Positions 19,513-27,337 of a DNA stretch of 64,000 nucleotides are shown here, one piece after another. A model generated the notes under the pieces. The model was not told where the DNA came from. It saw only the letters and a list, made by a program, of their open reading frames with translations, and searched no databases. Numbering within the stretch: the first letter of the stretch is position 1; each line of letters starts with the position of its first letter. The stretch is from Umezawaea beigongshangensis (lineage in GTDB: Bacteria; Actinomycetota; Actinomycetes; Mycobacteriales; Pseudonocardiaceae), in assembly GCF_016464305.1 (NCBI RefSeq), contig NZ_JAEIOJ010000017.1, positions 1 through 64,000 on the forward strand, read 5' to 3'. The translations under genes and the position numbers were made by a program.

Positions 19513-21603
19513 TCAGGCGGCCAGCGCGGTCGCGGTGGTGCTGCGGCCGAGCGCGCCCGCGTAGAGCGACTCGAAGGTGTCCAGGGTCGCCGCGATGGTG
19601 TGACCGGCGATGATGTCGCTGCTCGCCGCGCCCATCCGCGCCCGCGCCGTCTCGTCCTGCGCCAGCGCCGACAGCCGCCGGGCGAGGGCGGTGACGTCAC
19701 CGGGCGGGAACAGCCAGCCGTTGCGGCCCGGCTCGACCAGGTGCGGCAGGGCCATGGCGTCCGCCGCGATCACCGGCTTGCCCGCCGCCATCGCCTCCAT
19801 CGTGGCCAGGCTCTGCAACTCCGCGACACCGGGCATGACGAACAGGTCGCACCGCGTGTAGGCGTCGAGCAGCTCCTCCTCGCCGACGAACCCGCGGAAC
19901 CGCACGCGGTCGGCGACTCCCAGCTCGCGGGCCAGCAGTTCCCACTCGGCGCGGCACGACCCGTCGCCGACGATCTCCGCCCGCACGCCCCGCACCATCG
20001 CCAGCGCGCGCAGCAGCTCGTCGACGCGCTTCTCCTCGTCGAGCCGGCCCACGAACAGCGCCGTCGGCAGCGCCGGCGCCGAACCGCCCGAGCTGACGCG
20101 GTGCGTGCGGTAGCGGTCGACGTCGATGCCGCACGACACCGGCACCGCCGTGCCGGGGAACCCGCTGTCGTGCAGGAGCTGCACCGCCCGCGGCGTCGGC
20201 GCGGTCACCACCCGCGCCTGCCCGTAGACCCGGTTCAGGTCGCGCCACGCCAGCCGCGCGGCCGTGCTGCGCAACCACCGCGGCACGCGCACGTGCCCGA
20301 ACAGGTTCTCCGGCATGAAGTGGTTGGTGGCCACGACGGGCACGCCGTCGGCGACCGCGTGCCGCAGCGCCACCCGGCCCACCAGGAAGTGCGCCTGCAC
20401 GTGCACCAGGTCGGGACGCAGCTCGTCGAACAGCCGCCGCACCTCCGCGCTCGCCGTCCACGGTGGACAGATCCGGAACGTCGGGTGGAACGGCGTGCGG
20501 TAGGACCGCAGCCGGTGCACCGTCACCCCGTCCACGACGGTCGTCCGCTCCGCGCCGGGAGCCTGCGCGCAGACCACGTGCACGTCGTGCCCGCGCCCGG
20601 CGAGCCCGGCGGCGAGACGGTGCGCGAACCGCGCGGCGCCGTTGACGTCCGGGGGGAAGGTGTCGGCGGCGACGACGATCCGCAGGGCTCCGGTGGACGG
20701 GGTGGTGCGGTTCACGGGATTCTCCGATCCGGTGGTGAACGAACTGACGACGAGTGGTGCGAGCACCGCTGAACCGGTGGCCGCGACGACCGGGGTGGTG
20801 CCGTGCTGGCGGCGGGCCAGCGCGACGACGCCGGCGACGGCCGCGGCGGCGCAGGCGAGTTCGGCGGCGGCGGTCCACCCGCTGGTGCGCGAGGCCTCGC
20901 CGAGCAGCCCCGCCCCGATGCCGACCGCCACGAGCGGGTCGACGACCGTGAGGCAGGCGACGGCCAGGTGCGGCGGTCCGGCCGCGTAGGAGTGCTGGAC
21001 GAACCAGCTCCCCACCGCCAGCGCGACCACGATCCCCGCCCCGGACAGCACGAGGTGCCACCCCGCGCGGCCCTGCTGGAAGTCCTGGGACACCGCGCGC
21101 ATCAGCACCGAGACGTAGCCGTAGGCCACTCCCCCCGCCGCTGCGAACGCCAGCGCCCGCGTCCGCGCGCCGCGCGCCAGCGCGGCGAGCAGCCCGCACG
21201 CCGCGACGAGCCCGGCGACGATCAGCCCCGCCAGCAGCTCCGCGTCCGGCTCCACGGGCGTCGAGGTGGCGCTGCCCGCGGCGAACAGCACGAACCCGCC
21301 CACGCCCGCCGTGGTGACCACGACCGGCAGCAGGTCGCCGGAGCGCCCTCCCAGCAGCGCCGTCACCCCGATCGCCAGCACGCCCACCGGCTGCACGACG
21401 GTCAGCGGAGCCAGCCCCAGCGCCACCGCGTGCAGCCCGGACCCGACCACGAGCAGCACCACGCCGGCGAGCCAGCCGCGGTGGCGCAGCAGGACCCCGG
21501 GGCGGGGTGTGCCCGTCGAGCGCACCGCGTGGTGCTGCATCCGCGCGGCCAGCGCGAAGCACACCGCGCCCACCGCGGCCAGCGCGACGGCGACCCACGT
21601 CAC
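19513..21603 (-). CDS. DMT-type membrane transporter fused to a GT4 glycosyltransferase
   Basis: One uninterrupted 696-residue frame. Residues 1-285 hold about nine or ten hydrophobic segments in the style of drug/metabolite (EamA/NIPA-like) transporters (VGAVCFALAARMQHHA at the start, LTVVQPVGVLAIGVTALLGG near 65). From about residue 310 a GT-B glycosyltransferase begins (LRIVVAADTFPPDVNGAARF). It continues with GRLDEEKRVDELLRAL near 540 and the donor-site E-x7-E block (ELQSLATMEAMAAGKPVIAAD) near 615. It resembles mannosyltransferases acting on phosphatidylinositol or diacylglycerol lipids. GTG 21603 overlaps the DUF998 stop (GTGA). An internal GTG just before the GT domain could give a separate product. 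Confidence 0.75.
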   Translation of the reverse strand: MTWVAVALAAVGAVCFALAARMQHHAVRSTGTPRPGVLLRHRGWLAGVVLLVVGSGLHAVALGLAPLTVVQPVGVLAIGVTALLGGRSGDLLPVVVTTAGVGGFVLFAAGSATSTPVEPDAELLAGLIVAGLVAACGLLAALARGARTRALAFAAAGGVAYGYVSVLMRAVSQDFQQGRAGWHLVLSGAGIVVALAVGSWFVQHSYAAGPPHLAVACLTVVDPLVAVGIGAGLLGEASRTSGWTAAAELACAAAAVAGVVALARRQHGTTPVVAATGSAVLAPLVVSSFTTGSENPVNRTTPSTGALRIVVAADTFPPDVNGAARFAHRLAAGLAGRGHDVHVVCAQAPGAERTTVVDGVTVHRLRSYRTPFHPTFRICPPWTASAEVRRLFDELRPDLVHVQAHFLVGRVALRHAVADGVPVVATNHFMPENLFGHVRVPRWLRSTAARLAWRDLNRVYGQARVVTAPTPRAVQLLHDSGFPGTAVPVSCGIDVDRYRTHRVSSGGSAPALPTALFVGRLDEEKRVDELLRALAMVRGVRAEIVGDGSCRAEWELLARELGVADRVRFRGFVGEEELLDAYTRCDLFVMPGVAELQSLATMEAMAAGKPVIAADAMALPHLVEPGRNGWLFPPGDVTALARRLSALAQDETARARMGAASSDIIAGHTIAATLDTFESLYAGALGRSTTATALAA

Positions 21604-22469
21604 GACGCGACCTCCGCCCGGTGCAGGTGCCGCGCCAGCACGAACAGCAGGACGTACAGGACCGCGAACAAAAGCCTTTCCGCGAATCCGAGCAGAACCG
21701 CTCCGCCGAACGGAAGAACGACCGACACGTGACTCAGCAGAAATGCCGCGCCGGTGACCGCGCTGGCGATCGACACGCGTCGCAGAGTGCGATCCGCGGC
21801 GAAGTGCCGCGACACCAGGAGACCGGCGGCGGGCAGGGCCGTGAACATGACCGCCCCCGCGTAGCGGTGCACCGCGCCCGACAGCGACGTCGGCGTGCCG
21901 GTCGGGTCCGTCGGGAAGATCGTCGCGACCACCAGGCCCGCCGACCACGCCCCCAGCAGCAGCGGCAGCGGGCCCCCGAACGCCGGTCCGGAGCGGCGCA
22001 GGCCGAGCAGCAGCAGCGCCGAACCGCCCGCGAGCGACAGCGCGGTGACGGCCAGCAGACCAGCCCCGCCCGCGACGAACACGTAGTCGCTGATGGTGCG
22101 GCTGACGGGATCGACCTCCCCCAGGGAGATCAGGTGCAGCAGGACGACGGGAACCAGCGACAGGACCAGGGCCGCGACGACGAACGGCGCGAGCACCGCC
22201 CGTCCCCCCAGCTCGCCCCCTCCAGCACGTGCGCTCGACCAACGCGGACTGATCAGCGACACCGGACCCCCCACGAGCGACAGCGGGGCGACGACCGGCA
22301 GGCCGACATCCCGCGCGACGAACTCCTGATCGCTGATGCTCCGACTGACGGGATCGATCTCCTCCGAGGAAAGCAGTCGGAGGTGAACCACCGGGAACAA
22401 CAACGGGACCGGGCCAGCAACAACGGGCGGCACGAGGACTGCCCGGCCATTTCCCCCGATTTCGGTCAC
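21600..22469 (-). CDS. DUF998-like membrane protein with duplicated N-terminal segment
   Basis: A membrane protein of about 289 residues. The C-terminal part resembles DUF998 proteins, with a long loop FPTDPTGTPTSLSGAVHRYAG (read as FPTDPTGTPT then SLSGAVHRYAG) near 180 that is typical of the family. Residues 9-74 and 90-154 are two copies of the same segment, each RAVL...HL...EXDPVSRXISD. The start is uncertain; GTG 22469 is chosen because it is the last start codon before copy 1. It overlaps the transporter-glycosyltransferase fusion by 4 nt, so the two should be made together at the membrane. Confidence 0.65.
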   Translation of the reverse strand: MTEIGGNGRAVLVPPVVAGPVPLLFPVVHLRLLSSEEIDPVSRSISDQEFVARDVGLPVVAPLSLVGGPVSLISPRWSSARAGGGELGGRAVLAPFVVAALVLSLVPVVLLHLISLGEVDPVSRTISDYVFVAGGAGLLAVTALSLAGGSALLLLGLRRSGPAFGGPLPLLLGAWSAGLVVATIFPTDPTGTPTSLSGAVHRYAGAVMFTALPAAGLLVSRHFAADRTLRRVSIASAVTGAAFLLSHVSVVLPFGGAVLLGFAERLLFAVLYVLLFVLARHLHRAEVAS

Positions 22470-22605
22470 ACAAAGATCGTCCCGCCGCGCGCGTGCGCCC
22501 AACAATCGGGAACTCCCCCCGGGCGACCCTGGTACTACCCCGAGACCGGTGGTGGGGCCACCCCCACCACCCGGCCCCCACCGCTCCTGGACGGCGAACA
22601 CGGCC

Positions 22606-22611
22606 TAGGCT
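22606..22611 (+). promoter_or_regulatory. -10 box of the ABC exporter promoter
   Basis: TAGGCT followed by 8 nt and GTG 22620, suggesting a leaderless start for the ABC transporter operon. Confidence 0.55.
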
Positions 22612-22619
22612 TTCCGGTC

Positions 22620-23555
22620 GTGAGCCCCAATCCCCCGAGTCCCGCCGTCGACGTGTCGGGACTGGTCAAGCGCTACGGCGCGACGGTGGCGGTGAACGGG
22701 CTCGACCTCGTGCAGCAGCGCGGCACCGTCCTCGCACTGCTCGGCCCCAACGGCGCGGGCAAGACCAGCACCGTGGAGATCTGCGAGGGCTTCCGCTCCG
22801 CCGACGCAGGAACGGTGCGCGTCCTCGGACTCGACCCCGCCACCGACGGCGACCGGCTCCGGCCCCGCGTCGGCGTCATGCCGCAGGGCGGCGGCGCCTA
22901 CCCCGGTGTGCACGCCGCCGAGATGCTCGGCGTCGTCGCCTCCTGCGCCGCCGACCCGCACGACCCCGCGTGGCTGCTCGACGTCCTCGGCCTCACCTCC
23001 GCCGCCAGGACCCCCTACAAGCGGCTCTCCGGCGGCCAGCAGCAGCGGCTGTCGCTCGCCTGCGCCCTGGTCGGCCGCCCCGAACTCGTCTTCCTCGACG
23101 AACCCACCGCCGGGATGGACCCGCAGGCCCGCCGCCTCGTCTGGGACATCGTCCGCGCGCTGCGCGCCGACGGGGTGACCGTGCTGCTCACCACCCACCT
23201 CATGGACGAGGCCGAGGCGCTCGCCGACCACGTCGTCATCGTCGACGGGGGACGCGTCGTCGCCAGCGGCACCCCCCGCGAGCTGACCGCGGGCGACCCC
23301 GACGACCAGCAGCTCCGCTTCCGCGCCCGCCCCGGCCTGGACACCCGTCTGCTCACCTCGGCCCTGCCGGAGGGACTCGTCGTGCGGGAACCCTCCCCCG
23401 GCGGTTACCTGGTGCAGGGGCTCATCGACCCGCAGGTCGTGTCGACCGTGACGTCGTGGTGCGCCCAGCAGGGCGTGCTCGCGGAGGAGATGCAGGTGGC
23501 CAAGCGCAGCCTGGAAGACGTGTTCCTCGAACTCACGGGACGGGAACTGCGATGA
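22620..23555 (+). CDS. ABC transporter ATP-binding protein (Rv1458c-like)
   Basis: A 311-residue ABC ATPase. Walker A is GPNGAGKTST near residue 41, the signature LSGGQQQRLSLACAL near 140 and Walker B LVFLDEPTAGMD near 160. The H-loop is in LLTTHLMDEAEALADH. A C-terminal extension of about 80 residues follows, as in ABC-2 exporters. It overlaps the permease gene by 4 nt. The pair precedes heme A synthase, as Rv1458c-Rv1457c precede ctaA in mycobacteria. A link to heme or cytochrome biogenesis is suggested only by that neighbourhood. Confidence 0.88.
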   Translation: MSPNPPSPAVDVSGLVKRYGATVAVNGLDLVQQRGTVLALLGPNGAGKTSTVEICEGFRSADAGTVRVLGLDPATDGDRLRPRVGVMPQGGGAYPGVHAAEMLGVVASCAADPHDPAWLLDVLGLTSAARTPYKRLSGGQQQRLSLACALVGRPELVFLDEPTAGMDPQARRLVWDIVRALRADGVTVLLTTHLMDEAEALADHVVIVDGGRVVASGTPRELTAGDPDDQQLRFRARPGLDTRLLTSALPEGLVVREPSPGGYLVQGLIDPQVVSTVTSWCAQQGVLAEEMQVAKRSLEDVFLELTGRELR

Positions 23556-24355
23556 CGACGGGAGCCCCAGTGGCAGAGGCCGCCAGGTTCGCGCCGGGCA
23601 CGTTCGCCCCCGCCCCCGGCCGGGGACGCCTCGGGCGGATGCTGCTCACCCAGGCCCGCACCGAGACCCTGCTGACCCTGCGCAACGGCGAGCAGCTCCT
23701 CGTGACGCTGATCATCCCGCTCGCGCTGCTCGTCGCGCTGTGCGTGATGCACGTCGTCCCGGTGCCCGAACCCCGCGCCGGATCGGCCACCGCCCGCGTC
23801 TTCGCGCTCGCCGTCCTCTCCTCGGCGTTCACCGGCCAGGCCATCGCCCTCGGCTTCGACCGGCGCTACGGCGTGCTCAAACGGCTCGCCGCGACCGCGC
23901 TCCCCCGCTGGCTCCTCGTCGCCGGACGGCTCACCGCCGCCCTCGCCGTCGTCGCCGTGCAGATCGTCGTCCTCTCCGTCGCCGCGATCCTCCTCGGCTG
24001 GGACGTGCCCCTCTCCGGCGTCCCGTGGACGCTGCTGCTCCTGCTGCTCGGCACCCTCAGCTTCGGCGCGCTCGGCGTCCTGCTCGGCGGGTCGCTGCGC
24101 GCGGAGATCGTGCTCGCCCTCGCCAACGTCGTCTGGTTCCTGCTGGTGATGATCGGCGGCGTCGCGCTCGGCGTGGACAGCCTGCCGTCGTGGCTCGCGA
24201 CCGTCGTGAACCTGCTGCCCTCCGCCGCGCTCGCCGAGGGACTGCACTCCGCCGTGGTCGACGGCACAGCACCGGGCCCCGGCCCCGTGGTCGTGCTCCT
24301 CGTGTGGGGAGCGGCCGCAGCCGCCCTGGCCACGCGCACCACGCGCCTGTCCTGA
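23552..24355 (+). CDS. ABC-2 type transporter permease (Rv1457c-like)
   Basis: A 267-residue integral membrane protein with six hydrophobic segments from about residue 45 (LLVTLIIPLALLVALCVM) to the end. It carries the ABC-2 signature region AIALGFDRRYGVLKRLAATALPR near residues 95-115, split here as AIALGFDRRYGV and LKRLAATALPR. It overlaps the ATPase gene by ATGA and is its obvious membrane partner. The exported substrate is not evident. It ends 43 nt before the heme A synthase gene, which has its own promoter. Confidence 0.86.
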   Translation: MTTGAPVAEAARFAPGTFAPAPGRGRLGRMLLTQARTETLLTLRNGEQLLVTLIIPLALLVALCVMHVVPVPEPRAGSATARVFALAVLSSAFTGQAIALGFDRRYGVLKRLAATALPRWLLVAGRLTAALAVVAVQIVVLSVAAILLGWDVPLSGVPWTLLLLLLGTLSFGALGVLLGGSLRAEIVLALANVVWFLLVMIGGVALGVDSLPSWLATVVNLLPSAALAEGLHSAVVDGTAPGPGPVVVLLVWGAAAAALATRTTRLS

Positions 24356-24386
24356 CCCGGCTCGCCCCCTCTCAGCGGCGGCGACC

Positions 24387-24392
24387 TACCAT
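24387..24392 (+). promoter_or_regulatory. -10 box of the leaderless ctaA promoter
   Basis: TACCAT followed by exactly 6 nt and GTG 24399. It supports that start and separate transcription of ctaA. Confidence 0.55.
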
Positions 24393-24398
24393 CGACGG

Positions 24399-25367
24399 GT
24401 GTCCGTTCCCCCCTGGCTGTCCACCCCCGTCCTCGCCCTGCAACGCGCGCTGGCGATCGCCGTCGTGGTCGCGCAGGGCGGCATCGCGGTCACCGGCTCC
24501 ATCGTGCGCGTCACCGGCTCCGGCCTGGGCTGCCCCACGTGGCCGGAGTGCTTCGAGGGCAGCCTCACGCCGGTGGAGCACCCCGAGGTGGCGTCGCTGC
24601 ACCAGTGGGTCGAGTTCGGCAACCGCACGCTGACCGGTGTCGTCGGCGTCCTCGCCGGACTGTGCGTCGTCGCCGCGCTGCTGCGCCTGCCGCGCCGCCG
24701 CCGCGTCGTCGTGCTGTCCCTGGTGCAGTTCGGCGGAGTGGTCCTGCAGGCCGTGATCGGCGGCATCACCGTTCTCACCGGACTGCTCTGGTGGACCGTG
24801 TCGGTGCACTTCCTGGTGTCGATGGGCCTGGTCTGGGCGGCCGTGCTGCTGGTCGCGTCCCTGCGCGAGGGCGACGGACCCGCCACGCCGGTCGTCCCCC
24901 GCCCCCTGCTCACCCTCCAGGTCGTCCAGGCCGCCGTCCTGGGCCTGCTGCTGCTCGCCGGAACGTTCGTCACCGCCGCCGGCCCGCACGCGGGCGACGC
25001 GGACACCCCGCGCCTGGACGCCCCCGTCGACAGCCTCGCCCAGGTCCACGCCGACCTGCTGTTCCTCTTCCTCGGGATGCTCACGGCCCTGGGCTTCGCC
25101 CTGCGCGCCACGACGTCCACCCCCGAGCTGTGGCGCAGCTACTGGATCCTGGTGGCCGTCGTCCTGGCCCAGGGAGCGCTGGGCGTGGTCCAGTACTGGA
25201 CGGGCGTCCCCGAGGTCCTGGTCTCCCTGCACGTCCTGGGCGCCGGAGCCGTCGTGGTGGCGACCGCCGCCCTCTGGACGTCCTCCCGAACCCGCGAGTT
25301 GAGCGTTCAGGCACCCCGAGTGGAGCGTTCGGACACCACGAGTGGAGCGCTCACGCACTCCGCCTGA
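24399..25367 (+). CDS. ctaA: heme A synthase (COX15/CtaA)
   Basis: A 322-residue membrane protein that oxidises heme O to heme A for cytochrome aa3 oxidase. Eight hydrophobic segments are visible in two similar halves. The conserved elements are GSIVRVTGSGLGCPTWPEC near residue 28 (with the paired-cysteine loop), an HQWVEFGNR histidine near 67, and later histidines in VSVHFLV, QVHADLL and SLHVLGA. The last 25 or so residues (RELSVQAPRVERSD) are supplied by an inverted 22-bp repeat array. The stop codon directly abuts that of the convergent MarR-type gene. Confidence 0.9.
   Translation: MSVPPWLSTPVLALQRALAIAVVVAQGGIAVTGSIVRVTGSGLGCPTWPECFEGSLTPVEHPEVASLHQWVEFGNRTLTGVVGVLAGLCVVAALLRLPRRRRVVVLSLVQFGGVVLQAVIGGITVLTGLLWWTVSVHFLVSMGLVWAAVLLVASLREGDGPATPVVPRPLLTLQVVQAAVLGLLLLAGTFVTAAGPHAGDADTPRLDAPVDSLAQVHADLLFLFLGMLTALGFALRATTSTPELWRSYWILVAVVLAQGALGVVQYWTGVPEVLVSLHVLGAGAVVVATAALWTSSRTRELSVQAPRVERSDTTSGALTHSA
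25293..25352 (-). repeat. 22-bp-period repeat array, site B
   Basis: Read on the minus strand: unit 1 25352-25331, unit 2 25330-25309 and a partial unit 25308-25293. Each begins GARCGCTC and continues MACTCG. The array occupies the 3' end of ctaA, 12 bp before its stop codon, in the opposite orientation to the gene. Confidence 0.85.
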
Positions 25368-25826
25368 TCACTTGGGCGGGTTCGGCCGCCGCTCCCACAA
25401 TGGCGGAAGCTCGTCGGCGAGCCACGTGTAGAGCTGGTCCACGGTCCGCAGCCGGTGCGCGCGCTGCGGGTCGCCGCTCATCAACCGCATCCCCGACTCG
25501 GTCAGCGTCCGCACGCTCACCAGCGCGTCGAGCTTGCGCTGCACCAGGTCGGCCCACCGCTTCTCGTCCACGCGGTACTGGGCGGCCTGCCGACCTCGCC
25601 GCGTCCTCTTGGTGACCAGACCGGCGTTGACCAGGAACTTCAGGTTGGTGCTGATCGAGCCGCTGCTGGCCTCCAGCTCCTGCGACAGCTCGGCGGCCGT
25701 GCGTTCCGTCGGGTCGCACACCAGCAGGTAGCCGAGGATGCGCCCGCCGATGAGCGGAATCCCCTCCTCGGCGAAGTGCGCCGCGAAGCGCTCGACCCAC
25801 GCGGACAAGCTGGTCTCACGACTCAC
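25368..25826 (-). CDS. GbsR/MarR-family transcriptional regulator
   Basis: A 152-residue winged-helix protein. The opening AWVERFAAHFAEEGIPLIGGRILGYLL (residues 8-34, quoted in part: FAEEGIPLIGGRILGYLL) is characteristic of GbsR-like MarR regulators. The recognition helix lies in ASSGSISTNLKFLVNAG near 53-69. RVDEKRWADLVQRKLDAL follows, and the wing has basic residues (TKRTRRGRQ). The GTG at 25826 is chosen from the family N-terminus and the AAAGGGGTC upstream. A 24-bp palindrome lies just ahead of the gene and suggests autoregulation. No obvious target gene remains beside it. Confidence 0.82.
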   Translation of the reverse strand: MSRETSLSAWVERFAAHFAEEGIPLIGGRILGYLLVCDPTERTAAELSQELEASSGSISTNLKFLVNAGLVTKRTRRGRQAAQYRVDEKRWADLVQRKLDALVSVRTLTESGMRLMSGDPQRAHRLRTVDQLYTWLADELPPLWERRPNPPK

Positions 25827-25838
25827 GACGACCCCTTT

Positions 25839-25862
25839 TGTTCGGTCAACACTGAAAGAACA
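25839..25862. promoter_or_regulatory. palindromic operator of the MarR-type regulator
   Basis: TGTTCGGTCA and TGAAAGAACA flank a 4-bp centre. The half sites agree as TGTTCNNTCA, with two mismatched positions. It lies 13-36 bp upstream of the GTG, where it would block the promoter. Confidence 0.55.
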
Positions 25863-25866
25863 GTAG

Positions 25867-26262
25867 CTATACGGCCAAGCACTCACAAGATTCGCCGCGG
25901 CCCGTGACGACTCGCTGACCGGGGCACTCGTCACGGACTTCTGGTCCCCCACGTCCGCGGAGGAGGAGCTGAAGGAGGCCGCGACGCTCGTCCGCGCCGC
26001 GAAGGCCACCGCGCTGCGGCACGTGATCCGGCCGACGCCGGAGGACACCAGCGAGCGCCTGCCGCCGCACGACGTCCGCACGCCCGTCGCGCAGGGCCGC
26101 GTCACGGTGCCGCGCTTCGACGTCGAGACCTGCGAGCTGTGCCGCCGCGATGGCGTGCCGATGACGTTCTCGCGGACCACCTTCTGCGGGGAGAGCGCCT
26201 CACACGTGGTCCGCGAGCTGACCCCCGCGGCTCCAGACGTTCGACGCGTGGCTGCGCGACTC
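25867..26262 (+). pseudogene. probable 5'-truncated gene remnant
   Basis: An open frame begins directly after a TAG at 25864 and reads LTGALVTDFWSP, EEELKEAATLVRAAKATALR, then CELCRRDG. It has actinomycete codon bias, but no ATG, GTG or TTG occurs before 26023. Its 3' end runs without a stop into the repeat array at 26263. I do not recognise the protein. The missing start, the missing stop and the position between a regulator operator and a repeat array suggest a decayed gene, perhaps the former partner of the MarR-type regulator. Confidence 0.4.
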
Positions 26263-26324
26263 GAACGCTCCACTCGCGGTGCTCGAACGCTCCACTCGGG
26301 GTGCCTGAACGCTCCACTCGGGCG
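26263..26324 (+). repeat. 22-bp-period repeat array, site C
   Basis: Units begin at 26263, 26285 and 26307, each GAACGCTCCACTCG followed by SGGTGCYY or, in the last, GGCG. The array ends exactly at the stop codon of the DUF742 gene on the other strand (CTA at 26325-26327). Confidence 0.86.
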
Positions 26325-26885
26325 CTACAGGCGGCGGAGGCCCGCCAGGACGCGCTCCATCGTGGACATGTCGGGGGTTCCGTCCTCCTGGGGCGCGTTC
26401 TCGTGGACCACGATCAGCCCCTGCGCCGCCATGTCGCCCAGGAGGACGCGCGCCACCCCCAGCGGCAGCGACAGCAGGGAGGCCACCTCGGCCACCGAGC
26501 GGGGGTGGCGGCACAGCTCCACGACCTGGTGGTGGTCCGCCTGCACCAGGGCGCCGGGCCGGTAGCCCTCCTCCCTCGCCTGCACGAGGGTCTCGATCTC
26601 CAGCTGGAGGTCCGAGGTCGTGCGGCCGCCGGTCCAGGCGTAGGCCCGGACGGCGGCGGCCGCCTCGATCTCGGCGTCGGCGTCGGCCTGCTCCCACGCC
26701 TCGGCCGCCTCCCGCTCCTGCTGGTGGGCGCGCTCCTGCTCGACCGGAGCACGGGGCTCGTCACGCGGCTTGCGGCGCGCGCTGTCGAGCGTGAACCCGT
26801 TGAGCAGGTTGGCGAAGGTCTGCTCCGACGGCGCGGGCTCGTCCCGTCTTCTCCGGCCGTGTTCCGGCGGCCCCCCTGAGCTCAT
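26325..26885 (-). CDS. cvnC: conservon protein CvnC (DUF742)
   Basis: A 186-residue protein. The C-terminal 110 residues are a DUF742 domain (RAYAWTGGRT near 80, CRHPRSVAEVASLLSLPLGVARVLLGDMAAQG near 125, quoted in part: SVAEVASLLSLPLG and ARVLLGDMAAQG). The first 75 residues are charged and low-complexity. In Streptomyces conservons this protein works with CvnA, CvnB and a small GTPase CvnD at the membrane. Here the gene is last: the GTPase gene expected next is absent, and the stop codon abuts a repeat array. Confidence 0.87.
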   Translation of the reverse strand: MSSGGPPEHGRRRRDEPAPSEQTFANLLNGFTLDSARRKPRDEPRAPVEQERAHQQEREAAEAWEQADADAEIEAAAAVRAYAWTGGRTTSDLQLEIETLVQAREEGYRPGALVQADHHQVVELCRHPRSVAEVASLLSLPLGVARVLLGDMAAQGLIVVHENAPQEDGTPDMSTMERVLAGLRRL

Positions 26886-26893
26886 CGGTCACC

Positions 26894-27337
26894 TCACGCC
26901 AGAGGGTGGGCCATCTTGTGCTTCGTGCCGCGCAACTCGGCCCGGAGTTCGGGTGTGAGCATCTGGCCGACCTGGTCGACGAGCACGTTCATCTCGAACG
27001 CCACCTGGCCGACGTCGCAGTTCGGCGCGGCCAGCGTCGCGAGGCACGAGCCGTCTCGGATGGACGTGAGCAGCATGATCCCGCCCTCCATCTCCACGAC
27101 GGTGCGCAGCACGGCGTCGCCGTCGAAGCACCTGGCCGCGCTGTCGGTCAGGCTGCTGACTCCCGCCGCGATGGCCGCGAGCTGCTGGGCCCTGTCGTCC
27201 GGCAACTGGTCCGAGGCCGTGAGCAGGAGTCCGTCGACCGAGATCACCACAGCGTGAGCAACTCCGGGAACGCGTTCGGTGAAGTTGGTGACCAACCAGC
27301 CGAACTGATCCACCTGCCGTGACTGGGGTGCGCTCAT
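26894..27337 (-). CDS. cvnB: conservon protein CvnB (roadblock/LC7)
   Basis: A 147-residue roadblock/LC7-domain protein of the type that regulates small GTPases. Typical elements are FGWLVTNFTERVPGVAHAVVISVDGLLL (quoted in part: VPGVAHAVVISVDGLLL) near 23-40, LTDSAARCFDGD near 63 and EGGIMLLTSIRDGSCLAT near 84. It overlaps the cvnA stop codon and lies 8 nt before cvnC, so the three are one operon. Confidence 0.9.
   Translation of the reverse strand: MSAPQSRQVDQFGWLVTNFTERVPGVAHAVVISVDGLLLTASDQLPDDRAQQLAAIAAGVSSLTDSAARCFDGDAVLRTVVEMEGGIMLLTSIRDGSCLATLAAPNCDVGQVAFEMNVLVDQVGQMLTPELRAELRGTKHKMAHPLA

Noticed and set aside
15528-19700. A 1390-codon open frame on the minus strand opposite the patatin-like gene
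   Set aside because: It is rich in Arg, His, Pro and Gln with no domain or ribosome site. It is a GC-driven shadow of the real plus-strand gene, as are similar long frames opposite most genes here.
25368-26273. A 301-residue version of the MarR-type regulator
   Set aside because: The first 149 codons have no homology-like character and cross the palindromic operator; the family start lies at GTG 25826.
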